Part shown: positions 1 through 9,855 of the stretch, one piece after another
Numbering within the stretch: position 1 is the stretch's first letter
Layout of the letters: each line of letters opens with the position of its first letter
Position numbers and translations under genes: made by a program
NCBI GenBank assembly: GCA_016716665.1
Contig: JADJVH010000008.1
Span: 1 to 64,000 of the forward strand
Direction: 5' to 3'
Source: Candidatus Opimibacter iunctus
GTDB taxonomy: Bacteria > Bacteroidota > Bacteroidia > Chitinophagales > Saprospiraceae
Length of the DNA stretch: 64,000 nt
Notes under the pieces: generated by a model
The model's input: only the letters and a program-made list of their open reading frames with translations
Told to the model about the DNA's origin: nothing
Databases searched by the model: none

Positions 1-42
1 TATCCTTACTGTATTGATGTTATTCGGAGCGGTTTTGCATCA

Positions 43-381
43 TCATTTTGAATCTTCGTAGTCGGTTTCGATAAAGAAATAATAATCCCCTGTAATGCCA
101 TCAGGAACTTCCAATATCGCCAATGCTTCAACATCTGAATTGGCATCAACAACCCCCCGGTATATGCGAAAACGTGAACCGGCATTATCCACCATAGGAT
201 TAAACACGCTGTCGTTTGAAAAGTAAAGTTTTTCGTTCCATGTACTGAAATACGTAGGATCATCACTCAGGTTTTGAACCAGATAAGAGACAGGCAAGGA
301 TTGACCGGATGTCAGTGTATCCGGGACGCCGGTGATAGAATGAAGTGCTAAATCAATTTCCGGGTAGGATAACAAAACCAA
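43..381 (-). CDS. Fragment of giant surface protein: CARDB domain at left edge
   Basis: This is a complete CARDB-like repeat: PEIDLAL start, LVQNLSDDPTYFSTW turn, and GDYYFFIETDYEDS end. The gene continues beyond coordinate 1, so length and C-terminal anchoring or secretion signals cannot be seen. Confidence 0.55.
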   Translation of the reverse strand: MVLLSYPEIDLALHSITGVPDTLTSGQSLPVSYLVQNLSDDPTYFSTWNEKLYFSNDSVFNPMVDNAGSRFRIYRGVVDANSDVEALAILEVPDGITGDYYFFIETDYEDSK

Positions 382-629
382 CTGATCACTCCGGAGAATA
401 TTGTTAGCCTCCCCTGAGCCCTCGTATACCTTGCCGTTGCATCGCTCAGGATATAAATATAGTATTCATTTGGATTCTGACTAAAAGCAGTTTCAAGTGG
501 AACTTCTTGCAACACGAAGGCAGAAGTATCCAGAAATGAAGTCCCGCGGTATCCAATCGGAGTCGCCAGTGCCCTATTCCATGTAGGCGAGAAAGAAAGA
601 AAAATACTGTCGACTACGTTGACTTGCAT
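348..629 (-). CDS. Fragment of giant surface protein: CARDB domain
   Basis: The middle of a CARDB repeat is visible (FLSFSPTWNRALATPIGYRG ... NEYYIYILSDAT). The frame shifts near 400, and the next CARDB repeat starts in another frame with PEIDLALHSITG. Confidence 0.5.
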   Translation of the reverse strand: MQVNVVDSIFLSFSPTWNRALATPIGYRGTSFLDTSAFVLQEVPLETAFSQNPNEYYIYILSDATARYTRAQGRLTIFSGVISWFCYPTRKLI

Positions 630-918
630 AGGTACATTTCCTATATTGGAGAGTGTATAGACTATCTCGAATGGAACTCCGGCCCGAATCGTGTCAGAAC
701 TGAAATGCCAGAGGGTTCAAGGTCAGGATGTGGAGATTCAAAATAGTGATCGGTGAAGCCAGCACATTATTGGTTTCGTTGATTCAAAAATGGATCCTGG
801 GGCGTCGGCATGACATAAAATATATTTTGAGCCAAAGGATTGACTGGGATCAATATATTGGCTGAAACACTGACGGTATCTGAATCCGAGAGAACAATAT
901 TATTAGATGTCTTTGTGG

Positions 919-1284
919 TCAGGAGCATATCACTTTCGTTGAAAGGATTGCATCATTTGAAAGGTAAAAGCGGCTCTGGTGATTGCCTTTATATACACCC
1001 TGTCCCGGATTGATCAATTCCGCCCGAACACTTAATGTTGTTCCCGACATGATATTCATGACATGGATGAGGGAATCGGGTTTTATATCCGGCTTGATAA
1101 CCGTGAAAGGTTCTGACCGGATAATATTATTGCCCTCTAAAGTGTACTCATTGATTTTATTGGAATAGTCAGTGAATAAATAGATATAATAAACGCCTGA
1201 AATATTTTGTGTCATTTTGACATTTACAGTTTTGTAATTGGCTTCGTCTGGTAGTAATCCAGCATTGTGATAAGCATTTCCCAA
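919..1284 (-). CDS. Fragment of giant surface protein: CARDB domains
   Basis: The end of one CARDB repeat (ISGVYYIYLFTDYSNKINEYTLEGNNI) is followed by the start of the next (IKPDIKPDSLIHVMNIMSG). The spacing to the neighbouring CARDB pieces at 1652-2209 and 43-629 is 350-450 bases, matching one domain per repeat. Confidence 0.5.
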   Translation of the reverse strand: MGNAYHNAGLLPDEANYKTVNVKMTQNISGVYYIYLFTDYSNKINEYTLEGNNIIRSEPFTVIKPDIKPDSLIHVMNIMSGTTLSVRAELINPGQGVYKGNHQSRFYLSNDAILSTKVICS

Positions 1285-1651
1285 ACAAGGTCAGGAAGTT
1301 GGTATTGTAAACCGGAGACTGGGACAAATAGTACCTGTCTGTCCATCCTTCCGAAGGTGCTGACCCGCCCTTCATTGCGAACCTGGTAAGTGATCGGATA
1401 GGTCCTCCTACAAACTAGGGTGTCAAGCGTTTCGAGGCTATCAGGAACAAGGTCAACAGGGGAGTGAGGATTATTTCAAATACATCACTTATGGATTGAT
1501 TATTGCCCTCTGAGGCGGAATTCAAAAACATCATTTTTTGAATCCGTATAGATGCGAATCTGATGATCCCCAAATATATTTCAGGTATATGATGGTGCGT
1601 AGAACCTGATAAGAAGAATCGGCAATACTAGGCAGTATGCGTTCGGCTTCA

Positions 1652-2209
1652 TTAAGAATGTGGTCGCCCAATGGAATTTCCTGGTGGGCGCTGGTACCAA
1701 CAGATGTCATCCTTCCAGATGTTATCTGTAGTGATTCCAGAACCGATGTTCTTGACTTCATACGAGATAGTGATTGATTGACCAGAAAAGGTGACGGTCG
1801 GTGTGTTGATGTTAATCGTGATCAGATCCGGTGGAGGACTCAATGTCACATTGATTTGCGTTGCACTGTATGTGGTGTTATTGTTATCAACCGTTTCCTT
1901 GATCCCGTTGTAATGATCGGTCTTGATGATAATGTAATACAATCCATTTGTTCCCTGCGGAAGGACCACATTTGCGCTGTGAGTATAGGACTGATCCGGG
2001 TTTAACGAATTGAGGTTCGGGACGGATGCCAGTAACGGATCAAAACTATTGTAGGTCGGATCCGCGGAAAGGTAGATATTCTCATACCATGTTCCAGGTA
2101 TCGTCAGCCCTGCCCCTTGATTTTTGGTGACCCATTCGACACCAATCGTTTGCTCGAAAACCGGTAGACGAATCGTCATTGACTGAATGACAAGGTCCGG
2201 AAGAACCAT
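1652..2209 (-). CDS. Fragment of giant surface protein: two tandem CARDB domains
   Basis: Two CARDB-type Ig domains lie in tandem. Each starts with a PDL(V/I) strand, has an N-x-G-x-G turn (TKNQGAGLT; VKNIGSGIT) and ends in a D-x-x-x-x-I-x-E-x-x-x-x-N-N segment. The second is cut short by a frameshift near 1690. CARDB domains are usual spacers in long Bacteroidota surface proteins. Confidence 0.65.
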   Translation of the reverse strand: MVLPDLVIQSMTIRLPVFEQTIGVEWVTKNQGAGLTIPGTWYENIYLSADPTYNSFDPLLASVPNLNSLNPDQSYTHSANVVLPQGTNGLYYIIIKTDHYNGIKETVDNNNTTYSATQINVTLSPPPDLITININTPTVTFSGQSITISYEVKNIGSGITTDNIWKDDICWYQRPPGNSIGRPHS

Positions 2210-2334
2210 GGAAAATGTGGAAGTACCGATGCTACATTCTTCAACACAAATTTAACGGCATGTACCTGCCAGAGATTAGGTGGTCCCATAGCTCAGTCCA
2301 GTGGCAAGCTTATTCCATCCTAGTCAAAGCAAAA

Positions 2335-2718
2335 CTAGGTGTGACAGGGGTTACGCTTCCCGTACTGGCCGATAAATAGTTTATAAGAGGCGGCATTGGT
2401 GACCGGTGACCAGGAGAGGGACACCTGGTTTTCAAGACCGGTCGTACCACTGGCTGGAATGAGGTTTCCGGGGGGCGTATTGAGCGGCGGATAATTTGTA
2501 AACGTATAGGAAGTGCTGTCATTTGAAGGATTGACATCGGAAGGGAAATCAATCCAGGTGGTCAGTATATGTGTACCGAACGTGGAAGGATCAATGGTCT
2601 CTGTAAAACTGTAAAACAAAAAGTGTCTCCAGGCGGAACCTGAAGTGATCCAAGATTCTCTTCGACCCGTCTCACCTCCAAAGGTAAGAAAGATCAAAAC
2701 CAGTTGACACCGAACCAC
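2335..2718 (-). CDS. Fragment of giant surface protein: CARDB-like plus fibronectin type III domain
   Basis: The C-terminal half reads as a fibronectin type III domain (opening PPGNLIPASGTTGLENQVSLSW and passing through VTNAASYKLFIG). It is preceded by a CARDB-like beta-strand region (IDPSTFGTHILTTWIDFPSDVNPSNDS), and both follow the last beta-helix. Confidence 0.55.
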   Translation of the reverse strand: MVRCQLVLIFLTFGGETGRRESWITSGSAWRHFLFYSFTETIDPSTFGTHILTTWIDFPSDVNPSNDSTSYTFTNYPPLNTPPGNLIPASGTTGLENQVSLSWSPVTNAASYKLFIGQYGKRNPCHT

Positions 2719-3193
2719 CCCATGTTGACCAAGCTACTTCCACGATTCTGCACCCTAGTCCACAACCTGCCTGAGGGGATAGCACCTGTGCCATCTTAAT
2801 ATCAAAGGACACTGGCGTGAATTCATCAGCACCAATATCAGGAGGAGACGTACGGGCGGCCCCATTGATATCGGTTGTAATGCCTGCAACAGTGAGTCCT
2901 GTTCCATTCAATTGAAATTGGGATATTTCCGGACCGGTCGTATTGATAAACAGCGGATCGAAGGCTTTGCTATTGGCATTGGTGCCCGTGCCAGCTGCAT
3001 AAGCTGCAAGTGTGGCATAGGTAGTGGTGTTTTGTATTGCTTCTACAGGGCCCAGGGAATAGATAGCATTGTAATTATGTACGGCAGGCAGTGTGCCAAC
3101 GTTTTGGAAGGCAGGGCCGGCAATGCTATACATGATATTATTCCGGATGTTGTGGGTAGACAGATTGTTGGTATAGAGGGCTACAGAATCCAA
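2672..3193 (-). CDS. Fragment of giant surface protein: last beta-helix and final DIGADEF
   Basis: Residues 1-120 are the last coils of beta-helix 4, closing with PPDIGADEF at about 2818-2838. After this the architecture changes from helix modules to Fn3 and CARDB domains. The frame is lost near 2715. Confidence 0.65.
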   Translation of the reverse strand: MDSVALYTNNLSTHNIRNNIMYSIAGPAFQNVGTLPAVHNYNAIYSLGPVEAIQNTTTYATLAAYAAGTGTNANSKAFDPLFINTTGPEISQFQLNGTGLTVAGITTDINGAARTSPPDIGADEFTPVSFDIKMAQVLSPQAGCGLGCRIVEVAWSTWGGSVSTGFDLSYLWR

Positions 3194-3283
3194 TGGTTAT
3201 GGAGTAGTGTGTACGGTTAAAATCAATATTGATTTTAGCCACATTTTCAATCACGACGACGGCCGAAGATCCGGTGCCCGACT

Positions 3284-3670
3284 TTATAGATAAGAGCTCA
3301 AACAAAGACGAATTCGGGATGTGGTCGTGGTGATGGTGCCCAGGTACCAGGCATAATTAGAGTTGTCACTGAAAATCCGGTTGCGCTGGAAAGTGCAGGC
3401 GCCCGATCCGGTATACATATAGATATCCACATTACCGGTAGATGCTGCATTGAGGGTGTTGTTGGAAAAATTGAGGCCATCAAATTTTCGGAGATAGACA
3501 CAGTATTGATAATTACCTGTAAACGTATTCCCTGTGATGATATGGCGTTTCTCATAATCACCCCCATAAAGGTATATTCCATAATACCCGTTATGCAGGC
3601 GGTTGTTGAGAATGGAAAGGCTATCCTCAGTAGTGGTGGAAGAATAAATAAGGGAGCGGGAAGAGGACAA
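3284..3670 (-). CDS. Fragment of beta-helix 4 of giant surface protein
   Basis: This 128-residue frame has clear PbH1-like repeats (GYYGIYLYGGDYEKRHIITG, NNTLNAASTGNVDIYMYTG). It lies between the fragment ending at 3905 and the one at 3193-2672 and is in a different frame from both, so at least two indels separate the pieces. Confidence 0.6.
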   Translation of the reverse strand: MSSSRSLIYSSTTTEDSLSILNNRLHNGYYGIYLYGGDYEKRHIITGNTFTGNYQYCVYLRKFDGLNFSNNTLNAASTGNVDIYMYTGSGACTFQRNRIFSDNSNYAWYLGTITTTTSRIRLCLSSYL

Positions 3671-3904
3671 AGACGCCGGACCTTCCAGAGAATTATTTGC
3701 AATTGATATTTGCGAAGATCCATTCCGGATCTGGAAGATGTTGCTCTTTGTATTGGTGAGGCTTAGGTGACTGAAAGTAATCCTATGCGCATCATCGAGT
3801 CCACCAGGACCGTATTGTTTGCATTTTGGTCAATATGACATCTGTGGAATCACCACTCTCTGGGTAAAGGTGACTTTATAGGCATAGGCGATTCTTGGAA
3901 AATC

Positions 3905-6502
3905 TTATTGAGAGATCGCTTCGACATACTCTCCCGGCCTGAACTGGAAGGTGACATTATTCACGATCCCGGCTGCATTTAAGATCGTCTCCAGGTCACT
4001 GACAAGATTAAAATCGGGAGCGAAACCCCCTACTGTGTATGTACCGGCAAGAGACGCATAAAATACCCCGGTGGAGAACAGGTCATTATCCGGAGTAGCA
4101 TCCGGAACACCGTTTGGCAATTCGGTCCAGGCATCAATCGTATAAGAAATCAACTCATCAAATACATAATTACCCACCTGGAAGGTATCGTAGATCGATG
4201 ATGGCAGATTTCCCGTCCAGTTAAATGGCGTTTGTTCAATACCATTGACCGTCCATTTTACAACAGCGGAGGTAAGTGGATTTCCTCCAAAATTTTTGAT
4301 GACAAGATCGACAGGTTTATTACCTGCTGCAAATGGGATATGCGGACCGGCAAACATAAAGATGCCTGCATCATTCGATGGCAAGGGGTCAAATTCATCC
4401 GCTCCGATGTCAGGCATTGAATCGCGCACCTGGCCATCAATATCATCAGGTATGCCTGTCGTAGGGTCACCGGCTTCATTGAGCAATACCAGGAAAGTAT
4501 GGAGATCGGTATTGGACATGAAGGCAGGATTGACATTCAGTGAATTCGCATCCTGACCACTGGCTGCTTGCCAATTGGAAAACGTCGTTTCAGCCGTCCC
4601 TCCATTCCAGAATCCGAATGTAGCACCGGCCGTATGATATGAATTGCGGTTGGCCAGGAAGGTGGTATTTCCGTTTGCATAAATGGCGTACCCGGGTCCT
4701 GCATTTCTTGTGGCATTATTGATTAGACTGACATTCGGGCTGCTGTTGAGGTAGATAGGTGTAGTATTGGCCAGTGTTGCATTTGTTGAATAGACGAGGA
4801 TGCTATTGTGGTAAATGTCCTGGTAGGCAGATCCGTTAAGGTAAATACCCCTGGCTATACCAGTACCGCCGACGCTGATAAAATTGTTATACGTCCGGCC
4901 GTGGTCTGAAGTGATATTGTCACAATTTTCGAGTACGATGCCATATTGCCCCAGTGGGACCTGGATCTTATTGAAGGAGATTTCTTCCATCATCGGGCAG
5001 TCTATGATTTCCATACCTCTTCCGGTGCTGCTGCCATCGGCGATAATGGTATTGGCGGTGATTTTAATCCCCTGTAGGTCCGTCGCAAAAATGCCCCTAT
5101 AAAATGGTTCGAGATGATTACCCGAAATAACCGTATTGGTGATGGCTGATGTATTTCCGGTGAGATGAAAACTAAACGAGCCTTCTAAAATCCGGTTATC
5201 AGAAAATACATTTGCTGTGTCAAGTCCGACCGTTGAACGAATGACTGCTGAGGTATTGGCCGTTGCAGTGCTTTGGAATCCTTTGATGGTATTGCCTTCA
5301 AAATGATTGCAATGTGCACCCCCGCTGAATAACACCACATGCCTGAAGGAAGTATTGACAGACTTGATAGTCATGTTTTTAAAATGCACCCCATCTGCTC
5401 CGTTTAGCACAATGGTATGTGCATTGATGCCGAGATTGGTGATCGTCACAAGGGAGGAATCTCCGCTTTCGGATTGAAAAATGACTGGCCTGTCGCAATC
5501 GGAGCCTGCAAAGTCATTGATGATGACCGTCTCCAGGTAAGTACCGCTTCGAATATTAAATGTTACCGGTGCAGATGCGCCTCCGTTGTTGAGTGCGAGC
5601 ACAGCAGCTCCTATCGTCTCAAAGTCAGGTGTATCTCCACCGATAGTATACGTGCCCGAAAGGCCTGCATACTGATTCTGTATCTCAAGGGTGTCGTTAA
5701 TACTCAATTGGTCAGGAAGGCCATTCGGTAGGCTCACCCATATCTTGATATCATAAGGAAGCTCTGCTAAGAAATTGAAATTGCCTATCTCCAGTGAATC
5801 ATAGATGGCCCCTTTGGCTAAAATCCCAGTCCATAGGAATGGTGTCTGAGGGATCCCATTGACCTCCCATGACAATAGAACGGAATTCAACGTATCTCCG
5901 CTATTATTGTAAAACCGGACGTACAATGGATTTGTCCCCGCCGGAAACGGCATTTTGGGGTTGAGCAAGGCAAGTATACCTGCATCTGCCGTGAGCGGAT
6001 CATATTCATCTGCACCGATATCCGGTGTAGTGAGATGGCGGGGATCACCTTCATAATCATCGCTGATATGGGCATAATGAACCCCATGTCCATCCAGCTT
6101 AGCGGAATGGACATGGAAGGAAGTATCGACGCATAGCGGATTTTCATTGTAAGAATTCACATCAAATCCTAAGGCCTGCCATTGTGCCATGGTCGTATAA
6201 ACAGTATTATTATATTCCCCAATACTCCCCAGGGGTGCATAGAGGCAATTATGATTGGAGACGATATTGGAACCTTGCATATTGAGGAGTTCCAGCGCCA
6301 GTCCGGAACCTGTACACTCAAACAAGTTGTTGTCTGCCTTGAAATTAGCGCACCACGAATAACCGGATGCCCTGCCCTGAAAACTTCTGGAGGTATTGTT
6401 GGAAACGTGGGTGTAATCCGAATAAGAACCACCAAATAGACTGGATAGATTGTTGCTGGTTCCGGCATATACAACATTATTATACACCTTTGTGGTATCC
6501 AA
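3905..6502 (-). CDS. Internal fragment of giant surface protein, modules 2-4
   Basis: This is the longest intact piece, 865 residues. It contains the end of beta-helix 2, DIGADEY (around 6010), an Ig-like linker, GTYTIGG (around 5648), beta-helix 3, DIGADEF (around 4400), a second very similar Ig-like linker (both have an 'xGIxQTPFxWTG' segment), GTYTVGG (around 4038) and the start of beta-helix 4. The repeated order shows a module of roughly 535 residues. The beta-helix parts carry many asparagine ladder turns, as in PbH1-type polysaccharide-binding or lyase-like folds, but I see no catalytic signature, so structural or adhesive use is more likely. Confidence 0.8.
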   Translation of the reverse strand: MDTTKVYNNVVYAGTSNNLSSLFGGSYSDYTHVSNNTSRSFQGRASGYSWCANFKADNNLFECTGSGLALELLNMQGSNIVSNHNCLYAPLGSIGEYNNTVYTTMAQWQALGFDVNSYNENPLCVDTSFHVHSAKLDGHGVHYAHISDDYEGDPRHLTTPDIGADEYDPLTADAGILALLNPKMPFPAGTNPLYVRFYNNSGDTLNSVLLSWEVNGIPQTPFLWTGILAKGAIYDSLEIGNFNFLAELPYDIKIWVSLPNGLPDQLSINDTLEIQNQYAGLSGTYTIGGDTPDFETIGAAVLALNNGGASAPVTFNIRSGTYLETVIINDFAGSDCDRPVIFQSESGDSSLVTITNLGINAHTIVLNGADGVHFKNMTIKSVNTSFRHVVLFSGGAHCNHFEGNTIKGFQSTATANTSAVIRSTVGLDTANVFSDNRILEGSFSFHLTGNTSAITNTVISGNHLEPFYRGIFATDLQGIKITANTIIADGSSTGRGMEIIDCPMMEEISFNKIQVPLGQYGIVLENCDNITSDHGRTYNNFISVGGTGIARGIYLNGSAYQDIYHNSILVYSTNATLANTTPIYLNSSPNVSLINNATRNAGPGYAIYANGNTTFLANRNSYHTAGATFGFWNGGTAETTFSNWQAASGQDANSLNVNPAFMSNTDLHTFLVLLNEAGDPTTGIPDDIDGQVRDSMPDIGADEFDPLPSNDAGIFMFAGPHIPFAAGNKPVDLVIKNFGGNPLTSAVVKWTVNGIEQTPFNWTGNLPSSIYDTFQVGNYVFDELISYTIDAWTELPNGVPDATPDNDLFSTGVFYASLAGTYTVGGFAPDFNLVSDLETILNAAGIVNNVTFQFRPGEYVEAISQ

Positions 6503-6606
6503 TGAGGTACCATCGCATTCCCGTAAAAATCAATGTGCCCCACTTGATACAAATGGATTGTAGACCTTATTGTAGCTGAGTTCCATCCGCTTACAGTTGT
6601 TGGCAA

Positions 6607-7791
6607 TCATTCCGGAGTAGGAGCTATGTTGGGCAGAGGTAATGGTTGCATAATTACCAATGATATTGATTTGCGGAGGTTGGTAAATGAAGCCCCTTGC
6701 AGATAATTGTTCAGGAAGGTATTACCAACGACATCTACCAGTGATCCTGAAGTAAGATTTGGACCATTTGTCACTAATCCATAGGATCCCAACTGGAATG
6801 TGTTACCATAGAAATCGTTATCCACACCCTGGTTGGAATTGCACAAAACGGTTGCGTACGCAGTGGAGGTTTGGGTGGAAATCCTTCCTGTAAATTTACA
6901 AGAGGAAAAACGGTTGCACGAAGCTCCATTTTCAATAATCACCACATTATGGAATGCAGCAGCGGTCAATTCAAAACTCATGTGGCTGAAATGAATTCCA
7001 TGCACACCATTCAACCGGATGACTGGCTTGACCAGATTGTTATTATTGAAAATAACATCATTGGCATCCAGGGACTCACTATACACGCTGATGGGTTTAG
7101 TACATGCGTAATTGGCATTGGTGGTTAGATCAAGGGGATCACTATAAATGCCATCCCGCACCGCAAAAGCCACACTGTCCAGAATGCCCCCTGCTGTCAC
7201 AGCCGCAAAAGCACCTGACAGTGTTGGAAAATCAGGGCTGGATCCACCTACTGTATACGTGCCACTGAGCTGAGCATAGATGGGACCGATCGTTAAGGTA
7301 TCATTCGAAGGTTCACTATCTGGATTTCCATTGGGGAGTTGGGTATTGACCTTGATTGTATATGCAACGTTTGGATCAAAATCTACTGTACCCAGGACAA
7401 TAGTATCGCCTCCACCTACTGGAATAGGTGTGCTGACCATGACCGGCGAATAGATGGTGTTATTGATCTTCCATGCAAGGGTGTATGTATTGACCGGATT
7501 GAGGCCGATATTATAGACAACTGCCTTTAGTTCATTATCACCAGTCACCAATTGGTTTGAAAACAAGATGTCGGAGGTGATCATGTCATCATTGAGAAAT
7601 CCAAATTCATCAGCACCTATGTCCGGTGTAGATATGTTTCGGTTTTCCCCGTCAAAGTCAGCCATGACCGGTGGAGTGAGGGCATCTCCCGCATTGTTAA
7701 GGGCGCCATGACCAACATGCAGATCTGTTGAAGAAACATACTCCGGATCAATCTGCAGACTGTTTTGATCCTGCCCTGAAGCTTGCACCAC
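6607..7791 (-). CDS. Internal fragment of giant surface protein, module 2
   Basis: This is the continuation of the fragment starting at 9614 after a single-base frameshift. It begins with the end of the first beta-helix (a DIGADEF motif at about 7600-7623), then an Ig-like linker of about 90 residues, the GTYTVGGSSPDF module opener near 7255 and the second beta-helix. The frame is lost near 6660: sense translation (INIIGNYATITSAQ...) continues in a different frame as far as about 6545. No independent start signal is present, so this is not a separate gene. Confidence 0.75.
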   Translation of the reverse strand: MVQASGQDQNSLQIDPEYVSSTDLHVGHGALNNAGDALTPPVMADFDGENRNISTPDIGADEFGFLNDDMITSDILFSNQLVTGDNELKAVVYNIGLNPVNTYTLAWKINNTIYSPVMVSTPIPVGGGDTIVLGTVDFDPNVAYTIKVNTQLPNGNPDSEPSNDTLTIGPIYAQLSGTYTVGGSSPDFPTLSGAFAAVTAGGILDSVAFAVRDGIYSDPLDLTTNANYACTKPISVYSESLDANDVIFNNNNLVKPVIRLNGVHGIHFSHMSFELTAAAFHNVVIIENGASCNRFSSCKFTGRISTQTSTAYATVLCNSNQGVDNDFYGNTFQLGSYGLVTNGPNLTSGSLVDVVGNTFLNNYLQGASFTNLRKSISLVIMQPLPLPNIAPTPE

Positions 7792-9614
7792 CTGACTTTG
7801 TTACTCTGCTCGATTGAAAAAGATCTCGATCCGGATACAGCCCCGGCGAGATTGATCATATTGTTCAGCACGAAATTGGTGTCCGGAGAAGATGGAGTAA
7901 GATAATTGTACCTGTATACCCTCATTCCATAGGTTCCCTGGGGCAAGTAAATGTTATTCCGTTCCAGTCGGGTCGGGCCATAGGTAGTATTCGTTTCAAT
8001 TCCACTGGAACTGGTCGAAGGAGAAAAAATAGTATTCCCAATGACATTCATCCCCTGGATACGGTTTAGAAAAGCTCCATACCTGTATGCACTGTCTATC
8101 GAATTTTCCTCGAGGACCAGATCATTGACGAAAGAGGATGATCCGGGTGACACATACACCCCATAGCTTCCTTTCCTGATCACATTATTTTCAAACCGGA
8201 TATCATCCTTCTGGCCATTGAAGAGGGCAATGACGGCTCCTGAAGTGGATGTCGAATTGCATGTGGGGCCAAGGATATTACAACCCGTAAACTGTATATC
8301 GGCGCAATATGAATTCATATACACCACACTTGCACAAACGGTGCCTGTCACTTTGAGTGTAAGGTCAATAAACCGAAGATGACTGGCATTATTAATTTCG
8401 ATCATTCGGTTGGTACTGCCACTGGTATAATTGCTCGTGATAATCACATTGGCAGGATTATTCGTTTCAGACTTGAAGATGACAACAGCTCCTGTAATTA
8501 AGCTCAAATATGGAATGTCGAGTTCTTCCGTATAAGTGCCATTCCTGATGTTGAAGACTACCGTATCGCAGGCGCCGTGGCTGACAAGATCGGAAATGGC
8601 CGACGCAATAGTTGCATAATCCGGACTTGCCCCACCGATAGTATATGTTCCTGCAAGTCCTCCCCTGACAGGTCCAGTAATAGTATCATTTGGGGTGAAA
8701 TGGTCCGGCTGATTTTCCGGGTCATAAGTCCAGGCCTGGAGCAAATAATTTGTACCTGATACCAGGGCCTTTTGTCCAAGGACGACTTCTGTGATACTGT
8801 TTGGAGGCAATGAGGTATACACATTGACACTATCCTGTGGCACACCATCCCAGGTCCAGTCAGCATAGAAGGTATCTACCGTAGTAATGCCGAGATTCTG
8901 CACCTCGATACGAATGTCCCTTAACCCTTCACATAAAACAGGCTCCATGCTAATAATGGCCAGGTCGGTATAATCGTCAGGCAGGAAACTGACCAGTGAT
9001 TCAGATGCAGTCCAAAGCACATTGTTACGGCCAGGAGTGAAAAATGCGGTTGTCCCATTCTCGTTTTCTATTCCCTGGGCAGAAGGCTTACTGCAATCTC
9101 CTCCATCCCAGTAATCTGTATGGAGTTCGATGATATTGGTCGTTTCGTAGAGGACGATCTGACCGATGAGTAGATAGCCGGAAGTACATGGTGATGGTTC
9201 CACATAATCCTCCATAAAAAAATTCACATGCAGGCTTCGGTAAGGAGCTGTGCCCATGGTTTCATAGCTGATCTCAATATAATCCGGAAGTAAAGCACCC
9301 CAACCCAGGGCGATCAGATTATTGGGGTCGTCGGGGTCAGGAATGGTTTGAGGTTGTGTTCCGCTCTCTCCGGCCACCTGAAAGGAAATAAAGCCATTGG
9401 AGGAGATGGAAAACTGGGAATAGGTATTACCAAAAAAATCGAAATCAAATCCTATAGCCAGCGGATCGCTGATTTCGTCAGGGTTGATGGGCAGGGTGAC
9501 CGGATTTTGATATTGTGGTGCAAATACCCCGTTAGTCTGGATCGTATACTGCGCAGAGAGGATGCTGAGGATATGAACAAAACAGAAAGTCAACATCCCT
9601 TTCCAGCTCAGCAT
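7617..9614 (-). CDS. N-terminal fragment of giant beta-helix surface protein
   Basis: The ATG at 9614 is chosen because it is followed at once by a signal peptide (about 22 residues: short basic start, hydrophobic core, ending SAQ); an open frame reaches upstream to 9797 but has no leader character. After the signal comes a domain with a 'SSNGFISF' strand typical of N-terminal domains of Bacteroidota surface proteins, then a CARDB-like domain, then a GTYTIGGASPDY motif (around 8643) that opens the first parallel beta-helix, rich in N-x-I/F-x-x-N turns. The real frame leaves this ORF near 7795: downstream of there the protein reads QVVQASGQDQNS in another frame, matching the equivalent segment of the next module. 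The last ~60 codons of this frame are therefore out-of-frame translation. Confidence 0.8.
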   Translation of the reverse strand: MLSWKGMLTFCFVHILSILSAQYTIQTNGVFAPQYQNPVTLPINPDEISDPLAIGFDFDFFGNTYSQFSISSNGFISFQVAGESGTQPQTIPDPDDPNNLIALGWGALLPDYIEISYETMGTAPYRSLHVNFFMEDYVEPSPCTSGYLLIGQIVLYETTNIIELHTDYWDGGDCSKPSAQGIENENGTTAFFTPGRNNVLWTASESLVSFLPDDYTDLAIISMEPVLCEGLRDIRIEVQNLGITTVDTFYADWTWDGVPQDSVNVYTSLPPNSITEVVLGQKALVSGTNYLLQAWTYDPENQPDHFTPNDTITGPVRGGLAGTYTIGGASPDYATIASAISDLVSHGACDTVVFNIRNGTYTEELDIPYLSLITGAVVIFKSETNNPANVIITSNYTSGSTNRMIEINNASHLRFIDLTLKVTGTVCASVVYMNSYCADIQFTGCNILGPTCNSTSTSGAVIALFNGQKDDIRFENNVIRKGSYGVYVSPGSSSFVNDLVLEENSIDSAYRYGAFLNRIQGMNVIGNTIFSPSTSSSGIETNTTYGPTRLERNNIYLPQGTYGMRVYRYNYLTPSSPDTNFVLNNMINLAGAVSGSRSFSIEQSNKVRWCKLQGRIKTVCRLIRSMFLQQICMLVMAPLTMREMPSLHRSWLTLTGKTETYLHRT

Positions 9615-9855
9615 GACTGCCTTGCCGGATTGAATTCCAATCTGTAGGATAGCTTGGGTGCATTGAGGCATAACGAGGCCTTCTTTTGCTTTCAAAACTA
9701 TCTGAGTCTGCCCGGGCAGCCAATAATACTTTCGGGTGATTTTTAGGTCAAACTCCCCAATCTCCAAAAGCCCTGGGAGGCCCATTGCCTTTTTCATTTA
9801 CTTTTGTCAACAGGCATACCAATCGAACAGCACTTCGCTTGGATCCTATACAGAT

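Larger units (their letters stand above)
2818..8655 (-). repeat. Long-period protein-coding repeat (~1.6 kb modules)
   Basis: DIGADE(F/Y) motifs are centred near 7610, 6010, 4400 and 2830, and GTYT(I/V)GG openers near 8643, 7255, 5648 and 4038. Most intervals are about 1.6 kb. The first opener-to-opener interval is about 1.39 kb, so module 1 is shorter. The repeats are diverged at DNA level, so they are old internal duplications rather than an assembly artefact. Confidence 0.8.
1..9614 (-). pseudogene. Giant modular secreted surface protein, frameshifted, 3' end beyond window
   Basis: This is one reading unit on the minus strand, starting at an ATG at 9614 with a signal peptide and running off the left edge. 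In order it holds an N-terminal beta-rich domain, an Ig/CARDB-like domain, four beta-helix modules each closed by a DIGADEF motif and most followed by an Ig-like linker, an Fn3 domain, and about five or six tandem CARDB domains. It is split between frames at about 7795, 6660, 6540, 6515, 3905 and at many points below 3900, yet protein homology runs on across each break. In the family such proteins are large exported adhesin-like or surface-layer proteins. No T9SS tail is visible because the C-terminus is missing. The breaks may be sequencing errors (see findings) or true decay; the left 4 kb is much more broken than the rest. Confidence 0.8.
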
